DNA from: Streptomyces nitrosporeus
GTDB lineage: Bacteria > Actinomycetota > Actinomycetes > Streptomycetales > Streptomycetaceae
Length of the DNA: 64,000 bases
Assembly (NCBI RefSeq): GCF_008704555.1
Contig: NZ_CP023702.1
Coordinates: forward strand, 1,922,001 to 1,986,000
Reading direction: 5' to 3'
Made by a program: the position numbers and the translations under genes. Shown here piece after piece: positions 1-9,589 of this stretch (position 1 is the stretch's first letter; the number at the start of each line of letters is the position of its first letter). The notes beneath the pieces are model-generated. The model was given only the letters and a program-made list of their open reading frames with translations. It did no database searches and was not told the origin of the DNA.

Positions 1-167
1 CGTGACCAGATCGTCGGCCCGAAGCCGACCATGTACTGCGGCACCCGGATGCCGAACAGCTTGGCGGTCGACAGGTGCCCCAGCTCGTGCCAGGCGATCG
101 AGAACAGCAGCCCGAAGGCGAAGATGACGATCCCCAGGACCGTCATCAGGATGGACGTCGTACTCAT
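1..167 (-). CDS. Site-2 protease (M50 family), N-terminal fragment
   Basis: This is the first 55 codons of a membrane zinc metalloprotease of the RseP/S2P type. Such proteases cut transmembrane substrates such as anti-sigma factors within the membrane. The fragment starts with a hydrophobic segment (residues about 6-25), directly followed by the zinc-binding motif HELGH and then [13 protein letters not shown], which is typical of the family. The gene runs off the left edge. Its ATG overlaps the dxr stop codon (ATGA), so the two are translationally coupled. Next to dxr, this arrangement is common in actinobacteria. Confidence 0.88.
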   Translation of the reverse strand, partial: MSTTSILMTVLGIVIFAFGLLFSIAWHELGHLSTAKLFGIRVPQYMVGFGPTIWS

Positions 168-1417
168 GCATGCGCCTCCGCTGTCGCTGCCGCCGAGAGC
201 TCCCGGGCCCGGGTGCGTGCCCAGGTCTCCGCTTCCAGGACGTCCGCGACCGTCAGCGGAGTTCCCGTGGCGGGGGTGCCGTGTTCGGCCACCACCGCGG
301 TGACCGTGTCCATGATGCCGTTGAAGGGCAGCCGTCCCGCGAGGAAGGCGTCCACGCACTCCTCGTTGGCGGCGTTGAAGACCGCCGGGGCGGTGCCGCC
401 CAGGGCGCCGACGTGCCGTGCCAGGCCGACGGACGGGAACGCCTCGGTGTCCAGGGGGAAGAACTCCCAGGTGGAGGCGGTCCTCCAGTCGAAGGCGGGG
501 GCGGCGTCCGGGACCCGTTCGGGCCAGCCCAGGCCGATGGCGATCGGGCCCCGCATGTCGGGCGGGGTCGCCTGGGCCAGGGTGGAGCCGTCGGTGAACT
601 CCACCATCGAGTGAACGTAGGACTGGGGGTGGACGACGACCTCGATCCGGTCGAACGGGATGTCGTAGAGGAGGTGCGCCTCGATGACCTCCAGGCCCTT
701 GTTGACCAGGGTCGCCGAGTTGACCGTGATGACGGGGCCCATGGCCCAGGTCGGGTGGGCGAGTGCCTGCTCCCGGGTGACGCCGGCCAGTTCGCTCCGG
801 GTGCGCCCGCGGAAGGGGCCGCCGGACGCCGTGACGACCAGCTTGCGTACGTCGGCCCGCTCGCCGGCGGCCAGTGCCTGGAAGAGCGCGGCGTGCTCGG
901 AGTCGACCGGGATGATCTGGCCGGGCGCGGCGAGGGCCTTGACCAGCGGCCCTCCCACGATCAGCGACTCCTTGTTGGCGAGGGCGAGCGTGCGGCCCGC
1001 CTTCAGCGCCGCGAGGGTGGGGGCGAGCCCGATCGAGCCGGTGATGCCGTTCAGCACGGTGTGGCAGTCGCTCGCGGCCAGCTCGGTGGCCGCGTCGGGG
1101 CCGGCCAGGATCTCGGGCAGCGGCTCGCCCGCGCCGTAGTTCTCGCGCAGCGCCTCGCGCAGGGCCGGCGCCTTGTCCCGGTCGGCGACCGCTACGGCAC
1201 GCACCCGCAGCCGCCGCGCCTGCTCGGCGAGGAGCGCGACCCGGCCGCCCGCGGCGGACAGCGCGGTGACGCGGAAGCGGTCGGGGTTGCGCAGCACCAG
1301 GTCGACGGCCTGGGTGCCGATGGAGCCGGTGGAACCGAGGATCACCAGATCCCGGCGGCCTTGTGCCGCGTCGAAGACGATGTGGGGATCGGCGAGGGGT
1401 GCGGGACTGTCGCTCAT
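164..1417 (-). CDS. dxr: 1-deoxy-D-xylulose 5-phosphate reductoisomerase
   Basis: Converts 1-deoxy-D-xylulose 5-phosphate to 2-C-methyl-D-erythritol 4-phosphate with NADPH, the committed step of the MEP isoprenoid pathway, in the cytosol. The protein has the N-terminal dinucleotide-binding motif [10 protein letters not shown], the central LANKESL and VDSEH segments that bind metal and substrate, and the conserved PTWAMG and INSAT-like ([12 protein letters not shown]) stretches. At 417 residues it is slightly longer than typical because of an N-terminal extension. I chose the ATG giving MSDSPAPL. An in-frame ATG three codons upstream (1426) is an alternative. It is coupled by a 4-base overlap to the downstream site-2 protease. 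Confidence 0.95.
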   Translation of the reverse strand: MSDSPAPLADPHIVFDAAQGRRDLVILGSTGSIGTQAVDLVLRNPDRFRVTALSAAGGRVALLAEQARRLRVRAVAVADRDKAPALREALRENYGAGEPLPEILAGPDAATELAASDCHTVLNGITGSIGLAPTLAALKAGRTLALANKESLIVGGPLVKALAAPGQIIPVDSEHAALFQALAAGERADVRKLVVTASGGPFRGRTRSELAGVTREQALAHPTWAMGPVITVNSATLVNKGLEVIEAHLLYDIPFDRIEVVVHPQSYVHSMVEFTDGSTLAQATPPDMRGPIAIGLGWPERVPDAAPAFDWRTASTWEFFPLDTEAFPSVGLARHVGALGGTAPAVFNAANEECVDAFLAGRLPFNGIMDTVTAVVAEHGTPATGTPLTVADVLEAETWARTRARELSAAATAEAHA

Positions 1418-1478
1418 GGGCCCCATTGTCGCCGCTCGTGCTGTGTGTCCTGACAGGGCGTCCCGCCCGGCGCGCGGC

Positions 1479-2267
1479 TCAGCCGGCGGCGGCGCGGAAT
1501 TTCTTCCACTGGGCGTCCATGACCTCCTGCGGGACGCCGCCGAAGTCCTCGGTGCCCAGGCTCTCGGCGCGGAAGGCGAGCGTGGTGGAGCCGGAGCGCA
1601 GGACCGTGAGGTATTCGTACAGCTTCAGCTCGTCCTTCACGTCCCTGATGGTGAAGCGGTACGCCTCCGCCTCGTCCGCCTCGTCCGCGAAGGGGGGCAG
1701 GGCGGCCGGTTCGGTCTTCTCGTATCCGGCCCGGACGAGGGCCCGTTCCTCGGTGAAGCCTCCGGCGCACTCCGTGCCCGCCTTGCCGAGGGCCCGCATG
1801 ACCTCGGCGGCCCCGTCACCGGGGTAGGAGCGCAGGGTCACGTCGACGGTGACGCCGCGCATGTCATCGAGGATGTCCGTCTTGCGCTGGACCTGGGCGG
1901 TGGGCTCGTGCCCGCTGACGTCACCGGCAAGGCTGACGAGGGGCTGGCAGACGGCCGGATCCGCGGTGTACATGTCGCTGTGCGGGCCGTCCAGGACGTA
2001 CTCGGACACCGTGTGGACACCGGCCCTCTCCCCCTCGGTGAGGGCCGCCTCGGTGAGCTGCGCCTCGGTGAGGCCGCCGGAGGGCGCGGCGCCCGCGGAA
2101 GGCGCGGTGGCCGCGGGTGCGGGGCTCTTCGCGGCCCTGCCGTCACCGCCGCCGCTCCCGTCCTCCCCGCATCCGCCGGCTCCGGCGAGTACCGCCACCG
2201 CGCAGGCGGCGGCGAGGGCGCCGCGCCTCCCGGTACCGCCGTCACCTCGTGCGAACAGCTCGAACAT
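1479..2267 (-). CDS. Putative secreted lipoprotein of unknown function
   Basis: A 262-residue protein with a basic N-terminus, a hydrophobic Ala-rich segment (residues about 16-30) and a lipobox-like LAGAGGC, so it is probably exported and lipid-anchored. After a Gly/Ala/Pro-rich linker (residues about 35-65) follows a domain of roughly 190 residues with two cysteines (in AVCQPL and ECAGG). I recognise no enzymatic motif. The fold may belong to the sensor-type lipoproteins common in actinobacteria, but that is a guess. It lies 61 bases upstream of dxr on the same strand and may be part of that transcription unit. Confidence 0.7.
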   Translation of the reverse strand: MFELFARGDGGTGRRGALAAACAVAVLAGAGGCGEDGSGGGDGRAAKSPAPAATAPSAGAAPSGGLTEAQLTEAALTEGERAGVHTVSEYVLDGPHSDMYTADPAVCQPLVSLAGDVSGHEPTAQVQRKTDILDDMRGVTVDVTLRSYPGDGAAEVMRALGKAGTECAGGFTEERALVRAGYEKTEPAALPPFADEADEAEAYRFTIRDVKDELKLYEYLTVLRSGSTTLAFRAESLGTEDFGGVPQEVMDAQWKKFRAAAG

Positions 2268-2373
2268 CCCTGCCCCTGTCTCCCGTTCGTCGGCCGCGTC
2301 CGTTCCCGTGCGCGTACCGGAGCACGATTGTGCGGCATGCGGCGCCCGGCCGGTGGCCCGGCGGGGGCCGGAC

Positions 2374-3612
2374 TCAGCCGGCGCCCTGTGCCGCGAACCG
2401 GGCGAACTCCTCGTGGAAGGCGGGGAACGTCTTGCGGACGCACCCGGGGTCGTCGTAGCTCATGCCGGGGGCGCGGAGTCCCGCGACGGCGAACGACATC
2501 ACGATGCGGTGGTCGCCGTACGTGGTGATCCCGGTGGCCTTCGGGGTGCCGGGGTGGATCTCGATCCAGTCCGGGCCGGTGTGCACGGTGACGCCCATCC
2601 GCCGCAGGTTGAGGGCGCATGCCTCCAGCCGGTCGCACTCCTTGACCCGGGTGTTGCCGACGTCCTCGATGCGTACGGGTGAGGAGGCGTAGGGGGCGAT
2701 CGCAGCGAGGGTCGGCATGGTGTCGGAGATGTCCCGCATGTTGACGGTGAGTCCCCGCAGGGTTCCGCCGGAGCGCACCGTGGTGCCCTCGGCCGTGGTC
2801 GTCACCTCGGCGCCCATGCGGCGCAGCACCTCGGTGAAGCGCAGGTCGCCCTGGAGTGCGCCGGTGCCGAGCCCGGGGACGGTGACCTCCCGGCCGGTGA
2901 GGGCCGCGGCGGCGAAGAAGTAGCTCGCGGTGGACGCGTCGGGCTCCACGGCGTAGGTGGTGGCGCGGTAACCGCCGGGGGCCACGGTGAAGGTGTCGCC
3001 CTCCCGGACCGCCTCGGCCCCGAAGCCGCGCATCATGGCGAGGGTGATCTCGACGTACGGCGCGGAGACCAGCTCCGTGACGTGGATGGTGAGCCCTTCG
3101 GCGGTGAGCGGGGCTAGCATCAGCAGCGCGGTGAGGTACTGCGAGGACTGGCCCGCGTCCAGGGTGAGTTCGCCGCCCTTGACCCCGGACGCCCGGACGG
3201 TGAGCGGGTGGTGGCCCTCCGCGCCCTCGTGCCGCAGGTCCACACCGAGGGTGCGCAGCGCTTCGGTGAGCGGGGCGAGGGGGCGCCGGCGCATCTGGGC
3301 GGAGGCGTCGAAGCGGTAGGTGCCGGTGGCCGCGGCGGCGGCGAGGGTGGGCAGGAAGCGTGCGGTGGTGGCGCCGTCCCGGCAGTAGACGTCGGCCTCG
3401 GCGACGGAGGGGCCGAGGGGGCGTCCTTCGATGTGCCAGCGGTCCGGTTCGCGCCTCACCCCGTATCCGAGGCGGGTGAGTCCCTCGGTGAACCCTTCCG
3501 TGTCGTCGGAACACAGGGGGCGCAGGAGGGTGGTGGTGCCGTCCGCGGCGGCGGCCAGGAAGAGGGCGCGGGCGGTGACGGACTTGGAGCCTGGGACATG
3601 GATGACGGTCAC
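2374..3612 (-). CDS. aroA: 3-phosphoshikimate 1-carboxyvinyltransferase (EPSP synthase)
   Basis: Joins shikimate 3-phosphate and phosphoenolpyruvate to form EPSP, the sixth step of the shikimate pathway. The 412-residue protein has the N-terminal PGSKSVTARAL (substrate-binding KS and R), RDGATTARFL, the DASTASYFFAAAAL segment, VKECDRLEA, YGDHRIVMSFAVAG and the C-terminal DPGCVRKTFPAF. These are all in the usual order, with mild departures (VTAR for the more usual xTNR, KECDR for KESDR). The gene is isolated from other aromatic amino acid genes. Streptomyces usually carry another aroA elsewhere, so this may be a second copy, possibly serving secondary metabolism or a divergent host need; that is inference. 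Confidence 0.88.
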   Translation of the reverse strand: MTVIHVPGSKSVTARALFLAAAADGTTTLLRPLCSDDTEGFTEGLTRLGYGVRREPDRWHIEGRPLGPSVAEADVYCRDGATTARFLPTLAAAAATGTYRFDASAQMRRRPLAPLTEALRTLGVDLRHEGAEGHHPLTVRASGVKGGELTLDAGQSSQYLTALLMLAPLTAEGLTIHVTELVSAPYVEITLAMMRGFGAEAVREGDTFTVAPGGYRATTYAVEPDASTASYFFAAAALTGREVTVPGLGTGALQGDLRFTEVLRRMGAEVTTTAEGTTVRSGGTLRGLTVNMRDISDTMPTLAAIAPYASSPVRIEDVGNTRVKECDRLEACALNLRRMGVTVHTGPDWIEIHPGTPKATGITTYGDHRIVMSFAVAGLRAPGMSYDDPGCVRKTFPAFHEEFARFAAQGAG

Positions 3613-3682
3613 GGGGCGCCATCTTGCCGCGTGCCGGGCACGGCTGCGGGGCGCGTCCAGGCAGTGGACGGGCCCCGGCGGG

Positions 3683-3766
3683 GTGTCGGCGGACAGGCGG
3701 GGGGATGGCGGCGGACAGGCCGCGGGCGTCGGCGGACAGGGGGATGCCGGCGGACAGGCGGGGGCG
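3683..3766. repeat. Degenerate tandem repeat around CGGCGGACAGG
   Basis: The stretch between aroA and the acyl-CoA dehydrogenase gene holds four imperfect copies of a unit of about 20 bases sharing the core CGGCGGACAGG, followed by very GC-rich sequence to 3859. No open frame with a plausible ribosome-binding site is evident. It is probably a small minisatellite made by slippage. The rest of the 247-base gap shows nothing I can name. Confidence 0.6.
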
Positions 3767-3859
3767 CGCCCGGGTCGGGCGGGGCCGCCGGCCGGGCACC
3801 CCGTCCCGGGGGCCGGATGCCCGGCCGGGGGTGGGCCGGGTGCCCGGCCGGGAGCGCTG

Positions 3860-5806
3860 TCAGCCGAAGGGCCGGCGGACGTTCTCCCCGGTGGCCGGGC
3901 CCGGGGTGGCGTCCGCGATCCAGGGTCCTTCGCCGCTGGGGTCCACGACCCCTTCCTCCAGCCAGGTGTACGCGCCGCCGAGGACGCCGTCGACCACCCG
4001 CCGGTCGATGTCGTCGGTGTTGGTCCACAGCCGGCCGAAGATCTCCTCCACCCGGATGCGGGACTGCCGGCAGAAGACGTCGGCGAGCTGGTAGGCCTCG
4101 CGCCCGTGGTCGCCGTCGGCGCGCAGGTGCTCGGCCCGCACGCACGCGGCGCTCATCGCGAAGAGTTCCGCCCCGATGTCGACGATGCGCCCCAGGAAGC
4201 CCTGCTTGGTCTCCATCCGGCCCTGCCAGCGGGACATGCCGTAGAAGACCGACCGGGCCAGGCGGCGCGCGGCGCGTTCGACGTACCGCAGGTGGGCGGA
4301 GAGGTCGGGGTACCCGGGGATGCGGAACTCTCGGTACGAGCTGGGGAGTTGCCCCGGGCCGCTGACCAGTCCGGGGAGCCAGCGGGCGTAGAAGCCGGCG
4401 GCGTTCGCCCCCGCCCTCGCCTTGTCGGCCAGCGGTTTGCCGGGGTCGATGATGTCCCCGGCGACCTTGAGGTGGGCGTCCACGGCCTCCCGGGCGATCA
4501 GCAGGTGCATGATCTCCGTGGAGCCCTCGAAGATCCGGTTGATGCGCATGTCGCGGAGCATCTGCTCGGCGGGCACGGGCCGTTCGCCGCGGGCGGCGAG
4601 CGAGTCGGCGGTCTCGAAGCCGCGTCCGCCGCGGATCTGGACGAGTTCGTCGGAGATCAGCCAGCCCATCTCGGAGCCGTACAGCTTGGCGAGGGCCGCC
4701 TCGATGCGGATGTCGTTGCGGCTCTCGTCGGCCATCTGGGAGGAGAGGTCCACGATCGCCTCCAGGGCGAAGGTGGTGGCGGCGATGAAGGAGATCTTCG
4801 CGCCGACGGCCTCGTGCCGGGCGACGGGCCTGCCCCACTGCTCGCGGACCGCCGACCACTCGCGGGCGATCTTCAGCGACCACTTGCCGACGCCGACGCA
4901 CATGGCGGGCAGCGAGAGACGGCCGGTGTTGAGGGTGGTGAGGGCGATCCTGAGCCCGGCGCCCTCGGGGCCGATCCGGTTGGCCGCGGGGACCCGCACC
5001 CGGTGGAAGCGGGTGACGCCGTTCTCGATGCCGCGCAGCCCCATGAAGGCGTTGCGGTGTTCCACGGTGATGCCCGGGGAGTCCGCCTCGACGACGAACG
5101 CGGTGATCCCGCCCCGGTGCCCCTCCGACTCGGGGACCCGGGCCATGACGACGAGCAGGTCGGCGACGACACCGTTGGTGGTCCAGAGCTTCACCCCGTC
5201 CAGGACGTAGTCGTCCCCCTCGGGAACGGCCGTGGCCGCGAGCCGGGCGGGGTCGGAGCCGACGTCGGGCTCGGTGAGGAGGAACGCCGAGATGTCCGTG
5301 GTGGCCAGGCGCGGGAGGAAGGTGTCCTTCTGCTCCTGGGTGCCGAACATCTTCAGCGGCTGGGGCACCCCGATCGACTGGTGCGCGGAGAGCAGCGCGC
5401 CGATCGCGGGGCTGGCCGAACCGGCGAGCGCCAGGGCCCTGTTGTAGTAGACCTGGGTGAGCCCGAGGCCGCCGTACCTCGTCCCGATCTTCATGCCGAG
5501 GGCGCCGAGCTCCTTGAGCCCGGCCACCACCTCGTCGGGGATCCTGGCCTCGCGTTCGATGAGGGCTCCGTCGACCCGGGTCTCGCAGAACGTGCGCAGC
5601 CGGCCGAGGAACGCCTCGCCGCGGCGCACGTCGTCGGCGCCGGGCACCGGGTGGGGGTGGATCAGATCGAGCCGGAAGCGGCCGAGGAAGAGTTCCTTGG
5701 CGAAGGACGGCTTGTGCCAGTCCTGTTCACGGGCGGCCTCGGCCACCTGCCGCGCTTCGCGCTCGGTGACCCGGGGGGCCTGGGGGGTGTCGGATGGGGC
5801 GGACAT
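3860..5806 (-). CDS. Acyl-CoA dehydrogenase, long form
   Basis: Flavoprotein expected to desaturate acyl-CoA at the alpha-beta bond in fatty-acid beta-oxidation. The 648-residue protein has an extra N-terminal region of about 70 residues and a C-terminal extension of about 170 residues beyond the classical 380-residue fold, as in very-long-chain/FadE-type enzymes. Visible signatures: LLTEPDVGSDP (FAD/substrate loop), WTTNGVVADLLVV, VREQWGRPVARHEAVG, QIRGGRGFE and RIFEGSTEIM, whose glutamate is the likely catalytic base. It starts at an ATG preceded by GAGGTGAG. Upstream on the same strand lie two copies of a CCGATCGG-centred repeat, a likely operator. Confidence 0.87.
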   Translation of the reverse strand: MSAPSDTPQAPRVTEREARQVAEAAREQDWHKPSFAKELFLGRFRLDLIHPHPVPGADDVRRGEAFLGRLRTFCETRVDGALIEREARIPDEVVAGLKELGALGMKIGTRYGGLGLTQVYYNRALALAGSASPAIGALLSAHQSIGVPQPLKMFGTQEQKDTFLPRLATTDISAFLLTEPDVGSDPARLAATAVPEGDDYVLDGVKLWTTNGVVADLLVVMARVPESEGHRGGITAFVVEADSPGITVEHRNAFMGLRGIENGVTRFHRVRVPAANRIGPEGAGLRIALTTLNTGRLSLPAMCVGVGKWSLKIAREWSAVREQWGRPVARHEAVGAKISFIAATTFALEAIVDLSSQMADESRNDIRIEAALAKLYGSEMGWLISDELVQIRGGRGFETADSLAARGERPVPAEQMLRDMRINRIFEGSTEIMHLLIAREAVDAHLKVAGDIIDPGKPLADKARAGANAAGFYARWLPGLVSGPGQLPSSYREFRIPGYPDLSAHLRYVERAARRLARSVFYGMSRWQGRMETKQGFLGRIVDIGAELFAMSAACVRAEHLRADGDHGREAYQLADVFCRQSRIRVEEIFGRLWTNTDDIDRRVVDGVLGGAYTWLEEGVVDPSGEGPWIADATPGPATGENVRRPFG

Positions 5807-5852
5807 GAGGAGCTCACCTCGCCGCGAGTCGGGACGGTGGTCGGGCCGTACG

Positions 5853-5887
5853 CGTACCGATCGGCAGCCGTACCTGTACCGATCGGC
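5853..5887 (-). promoter_or_regulatory. Two copies of a CCGATCGG-centred operator
   Basis: GTACCGATCGGCA occurs at 5853-5865 and again at 5875-5887. The copies are 22 bases apart, about two helical turns, and lie 47 to 81 bases upstream of the acyl-CoA dehydrogenase start. Each centres on the perfect palindrome CCGATCGG. The spacing and position suggest binding sites for a dimeric repressor (for example TetR-type) controlling the dehydrogenase gene. No regulator gene is adjacent. Confidence 0.5.
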
Positions 5888-6012
5888 ACCACTCGTCCGT
5901 ATCTACCCGATGTGCGCCACCGCCACCACCCGTGTGGCGGTCCCCCGCCGGGGCCGCCCGCGGCCGGGGCCCGCTGTGCGGCGGGCTCCGGCCGTCCGGG
6001 CGCCGGCGCTCC

Positions 6013-7458
6013 TCAGAGGGCCAGGCCGGTGAGGACGAGGACCCGTTCGTAGGTGTAGTCGTCCATGGCGTACCGCACGCCTTCACGGCCCACCCCGGAC
6101 CGTTTGGTGCCGCCGTAGGGCATCTGGTCGGCGCGGTAGGACGGGACGTCGCCGATGACCACACCGCCGACCTCCAGGGCGCGGTGGGCGCGGAAGGCGG
6201 TCTGCAGGTCGTGGGTGAAGACACCTGCCTGGAGGCCGTACTCGGAGGCGTTGACGGCGGCGAACGCCTCGGCCTCGCCGTCGGTCCGCTGGACGGAGAG
6301 CACCGGGCCGAAGACCTCTTCGCAGGCGAGCTTCGTGGTGGCGGGCAGGCCGGTGAGGACCGTGGGGGCGTAGGTGGCCCCGTCGCGCGTGCCTCCGGTG
6401 AGCAGCGTGGCGCCCGCCGCGACGGCCTCCTCGACCCAGGATCCGACCCGGCGGGCGGCGTCCTCGCTGACTAGCGGGCCGACGTCGGTGGCCGGGTCGG
6501 AGGGGTCACCGGTGACCAGGGCCTCGACGGCGGCGACGATCTTCGGGACGAGCCGGTCGTACACCGCGGTGTCCGCGATGACCCGCTGCACCGAGATGCA
6601 GGACTGGCCGCCCTGGTAGTTGGAGAAGGTCGCGATGCGGGTGGCGGCCCAGTCCAGGTCCTGTTCGGAGGCGTAGTCGCCGAGGACGACGGCGGCGGCG
6701 TTGCCGCCGAGTTCCAGGGTGCAGTGCTTGCGCGGCACCGAATCCATGATCGAGTAGCCGACCGGGCCGGAGCCGGTGAAGGAGATGACGGGCAGCCGCT
6801 CGTCCTGGACCAGGGCGGGCATGCGGTCGTTGGGCACGGTCAGGACCGACCAGGAACCGGCCGGGAGGCCGGTCTCGGCCAGCAGCTCGCCCAGGACCAG
6901 CGACGAGAGGGGTGTGGCCGGGGCCGGCTTGAGGATGATCGGCGTGCCGACGGCGATGGCCGGGGCGACCTTGTGGGCGCTGAGGTTGAGCGGGAAGTTG
7001 AAGGGCGCGATGCCGAGGACAGGGCCGCGCGGGAAGCGCCGGGTCAGCGCGAGGCGGCCGGTGCCGCCGGCGTCGGTGTCCAGCCGCTGGGCGTCCCCGC
7101 CGTTGAAGCGGCGGGCCTCCTCGGCGGCGAACCGGAAGACGGACACGGCCCGCCCGACCTCGCCCCGGGCCCACTTGACGGGCTTGCCGTTCTCGGCGGA
7201 GATCAGCTGGGCGATCTCCTCGGTGCGCTCGGTGAGACGGCGTACGACGTGGTCCAGCGCGGCGGCGCGGACGTGGGCCGGAGTGGCGGCGAACTCCTCG
7301 CGCACGGCGTGCGCGGCGGCGACCGCCTCCTCCACCTGGGCGTCGGACGGTACGGAGGCCGTGCCGACGAGGCGGCCGTCGTAGGGGTTGGTGACGTCGA
7401 AGGCGTCCTCGCCGGTGGCCCGGCGGCCGGCCAGCCAGAAGGCGTGGGTGGAGGTCAT
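6013..7458 (-). CDS. NAD(P)-dependent aldehyde dehydrogenase
   Basis: Oxidises an aldehyde to the carboxylic acid. The 481-residue protein has the full aldehyde dehydrogenase fold: the cofactor-binding GIAPFNFPLN and ILKPAPATP, SFTGSGPVG, the glutamate in LELGGNAAAVV, the nucleophilic cysteine in GGQSCISVQR, and EEVFGPVLSV. Placed beside a PucR regulator and near gabT, it may be the succinate-semialdehyde dehydrogenase completing GABA breakdown; the sequence alone does not fix the substrate. The start is the ATG giving MTSTHAFW. The frame is open much further upstream, but that part shows no family similarity. Confidence 0.88.
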   Translation of the reverse strand: MTSTHAFWLAGRRATGEDAFDVTNPYDGRLVGTASVPSDAQVEEAVAAAHAVREEFAATPAHVRAAALDHVVRRLTERTEEIAQLISAENGKPVKWARGEVGRAVSVFRFAAEEARRFNGGDAQRLDTDAGGTGRLALTRRFPRGPVLGIAPFNFPLNLSAHKVAPAIAVGTPIILKPAPATPLSSLVLGELLAETGLPAGSWSVLTVPNDRMPALVQDERLPVISFTGSGPVGYSIMDSVPRKHCTLELGGNAAAVVLGDYASEQDLDWAATRIATFSNYQGGQSCISVQRVIADTAVYDRLVPKIVAAVEALVTGDPSDPATDVGPLVSEDAARRVGSWVEEAVAAGATLLTGGTRDGATYAPTVLTGLPATTKLACEEVFGPVLSVQRTDGEAEAFAAVNASEYGLQAGVFTHDLQTAFRAHRALEVGGVVIGDVPSYRADQMPYGGTKRSGVGREGVRYAMDDYTYERVLVLTGLAL

Positions 7459-7685
7459 GACGGATTCCGGCCCTTCGGGGTGGTGAACTGCACGATGGTG
7501 GACTTCGGAGGACTGTCCGTGGACGGACCTCGGCGGGGCTTCGGTGACGGACAGGGTTCGCGGGCACCGCGGAGCGCCCTCCGGCCCCCACGGTAGGGGG
7601 AGGGGGCGCCGTTGAGGTTTGTCCGGGAAGGAGTGGAGGGCGCGGCCGGTACGCCGGTTTGTCAGGGGGCGGCCGCGATCCCGGG

Positions 7686-7782
7686 CGGGTGCGTGGTGGC
7701 CGCCGTGGCCTTCAGGGCGGGTGCGCGGCGGCCTCCCCGGCCTCAAGCCGGGTGCGTGGTGGCCGCCGTGGCCTTCAGGGCG
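7686..7782. repeat. 34-bp direct repeat duplicating the end of the PucR gene
   Basis: A perfect 34-base repeat occurs at 7686-7719 and 7749-7782, offset by 63 bases. The right-hand copy contains the last codons of the PucR regulator gene (encoding ALKATAATTHP). The left-hand copy lies just beyond its stop codon. It looks like a recent local tandem duplication of a gene's 3' end, now non-coding. The remainder of the 284-base gap to the aldehyde dehydrogenase gene shows no gene. Confidence 0.8.
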
Positions 7783-9311
7783 AGCCAGAGTTCCATCCGC
7801 ACGTCCGGGTCGTCCAGGGAGCGGCCCAGGATCTCCTCCACCCGGCGCATCCGGTAGCGCAGGGTGTGCCGGTGGACCCCCAGGTCCGCTGCGGCGGCGT
7901 CCCACTGGCCGTGCCGGGAGAGCCAGGCGCGCAGGGACGCCACCAGGTCCCCGCGGCCCTTCGCGTCGTGCTCCAGCAGCGGGCGGAGCATCCCGTCCGC
8001 GAACGCGCGCACGGCGTCGTCGGCGAGGAGCGGCAGCACGGAGCCGCTGGCCAGTTCCTCGTGTTCGACCAGGGCGCTGCCCCGGCGGCGGGCCACCGAC
8101 AGCGCCTGGCCGGCCTGCTTGTACGCGGCGGAGGCCGCTATCGGACCGGCCGGGGCGGACAGGCCCGCCGCCATGGCCACGTCGTCGTCGCCCCGCTCGC
8201 CCGTCGGCCGCCCCTCACACGCGCGGGCGTACGCCGCGCAGGCGGCCACCGCGGCGCCGCCGTCCGCCGCCAGCACCACCACCCGGTCGCCGTCGCCCTC
8301 CGGCACCGTCAGCAGTGTCTCGCCGGAGCGGGCCGCGGCGGCCTCCATGGCGTCGGTGAGCGGCTCGGGGTCGGGCGACTCCACGATGATCAGCCGGAAG
8401 GGGGCGTCCAGCAGGGCCCCGTAGAGATCGCCCGCGACAGCCCGCGCGTGGTCGGACTGCCCCGCGAGCAGCAGTTGCAGCACCGCGGCCCCCAGCCTCT
8501 GCTCGGCCTCCTGGAGCGCGCGGGAGCGGGCGGTGGTGAGCGTCAGCAGGGCGACGGCGGAGTGCACGGCGTACCGCTCGGCCGTGCCGAGGGCGAAGGC
8601 CGTACCGACGGCGAGCGCTCCCCGGGTGAGCCTGCCGGTGCCCAGGGACTGGAGTTCCACCCGCTCCTCCGGGCCGCCGACCACCGCGCTGGCCGGGGCG
8701 GCGCGGTCCCCGAGGCGGCGTACGTCGGCGGTGAGCCCGGCCGCCCGCCGGGCCGCCCACTCGGGGGCCGCGGCGACGACGGCGCCCGCCGTGTCGTACA
8801 GGGCGGCCCAGCCGTCGACGTGCGCGGCGAGGCGGGTGACGACTCCGGCCGGCCCCTCCCCGACGAGGGCGGCCCGGGTGAGCTCGCGCTGCGCCTCGAA
8901 ACCCGCGGTGACGGCCCGGTACTGATCGGCCGCGATCGCCGCGGACACCGCCTTGCTGATGGCGATGAAGGGGGTGCGCCGGGGCACCTCCAGGAGCGGG
9001 AGGCCGGCTTCCTCGGCGGCCTCGACCAAGGCGTGGGGGACCTCGTCGTAGGTGACGCCGACGGCGAAGCCCAGTCCGGCGACCTGGGCCCCGGTCAGCC
9101 TGCGGACGTAGCGCCGCATCGTCCCGGGGTCCTCGGCGTCCAGGCTGGTCGCGGTGATCAGCAGGAGTTCGCCGCCCTCCATGTACGGGACGGGGTCGGC
9201 CAGCTCGCTGGCGTGTGCCCAGCGCACCGGGGTGGCCAGCCGGTCCGCCCCCGCGCGGACCTTGAGCCTGAGCGCCGGGTGCTGGACGAGTGAGGCGAGA
9301 GTGGGGGGCAT
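7743..9311 (-). CDS. PucR-family transcriptional regulator
   Basis: A 522-residue regulator with the three parts of the PucR family. The N-terminal purine-catabolism-type sensor domain (residues about 1-130) contains WAHASELADPVPYMEGGELLL. A central GGDEF-like region follows. The C-terminal PucR helix-turn-helix (residues about 455-515) contains AAADLGVHRHTLRYRMRRVEEILG. Members often activate neighbouring genes for purine, GABA or amino-acid use. Here it is flanked by an aldehyde dehydrogenase gene downstream and gabT about 3 kb upstream, so control of GABA-related genes is plausible. The start is the ATG giving MPPTLASLVQ. Its last codons are duplicated just downstream. Confidence 0.9.
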   Translation of the reverse strand: MPPTLASLVQHPALRLKVRAGADRLATPVRWAHASELADPVPYMEGGELLLITATSLDAEDPGTMRRYVRRLTGAQVAGLGFAVGVTYDEVPHALVEAAEEAGLPLLEVPRRTPFIAISKAVSAAIAADQYRAVTAGFEAQRELTRAALVGEGPAGVVTRLAAHVDGWAALYDTAGAVVAAAPEWAARRAAGLTADVRRLGDRAAPASAVVGGPEERVELQSLGTGRLTRGALAVGTAFALGTAERYAVHSAVALLTLTTARSRALQEAEQRLGAAVLQLLLAGQSDHARAVAGDLYGALLDAPFRLIIVESPDPEPLTDAMEAAAARSGETLLTVPEGDGDRVVVLAADGGAAVAACAAYARACEGRPTGERGDDDVAMAAGLSAPAGPIAASAAYKQAGQALSVARRRGSALVEHEELASGSVLPLLADDAVRAFADGMLRPLLEHDAKGRGDLVASLRAWLSRHGQWDAAAADLGVHRHTLRYRMRRVEEILGRSLDDPDVRMELWLALKATAATTHPA

Positions 9312-9589
9312 GGGAGGACGTGACCTCTGGGAGTCGATTACGCCGTCCTGTACAGACGGCCGGTCCCGATTCTGCCAGGGCGGCGTACATCCCGTCAGGG
9401 TGCCCGCGTCGGCGCGGGCCTGTGGGGCGGGGGCTGGCCGGGGGCGGCGCGGTCCTGCGGAGCGGACGGAGGGCCGCGTCGGCGCGGTCCTGCGGGACGG
9501 GCGGCAGGCCGGCGGCGGCGGGCACGCCGCCGGCCGTGCCCCGGCCGGCGCCTCGGAACCGGCCTCCGCGCGGGCCGCCCGGCAGCCGC

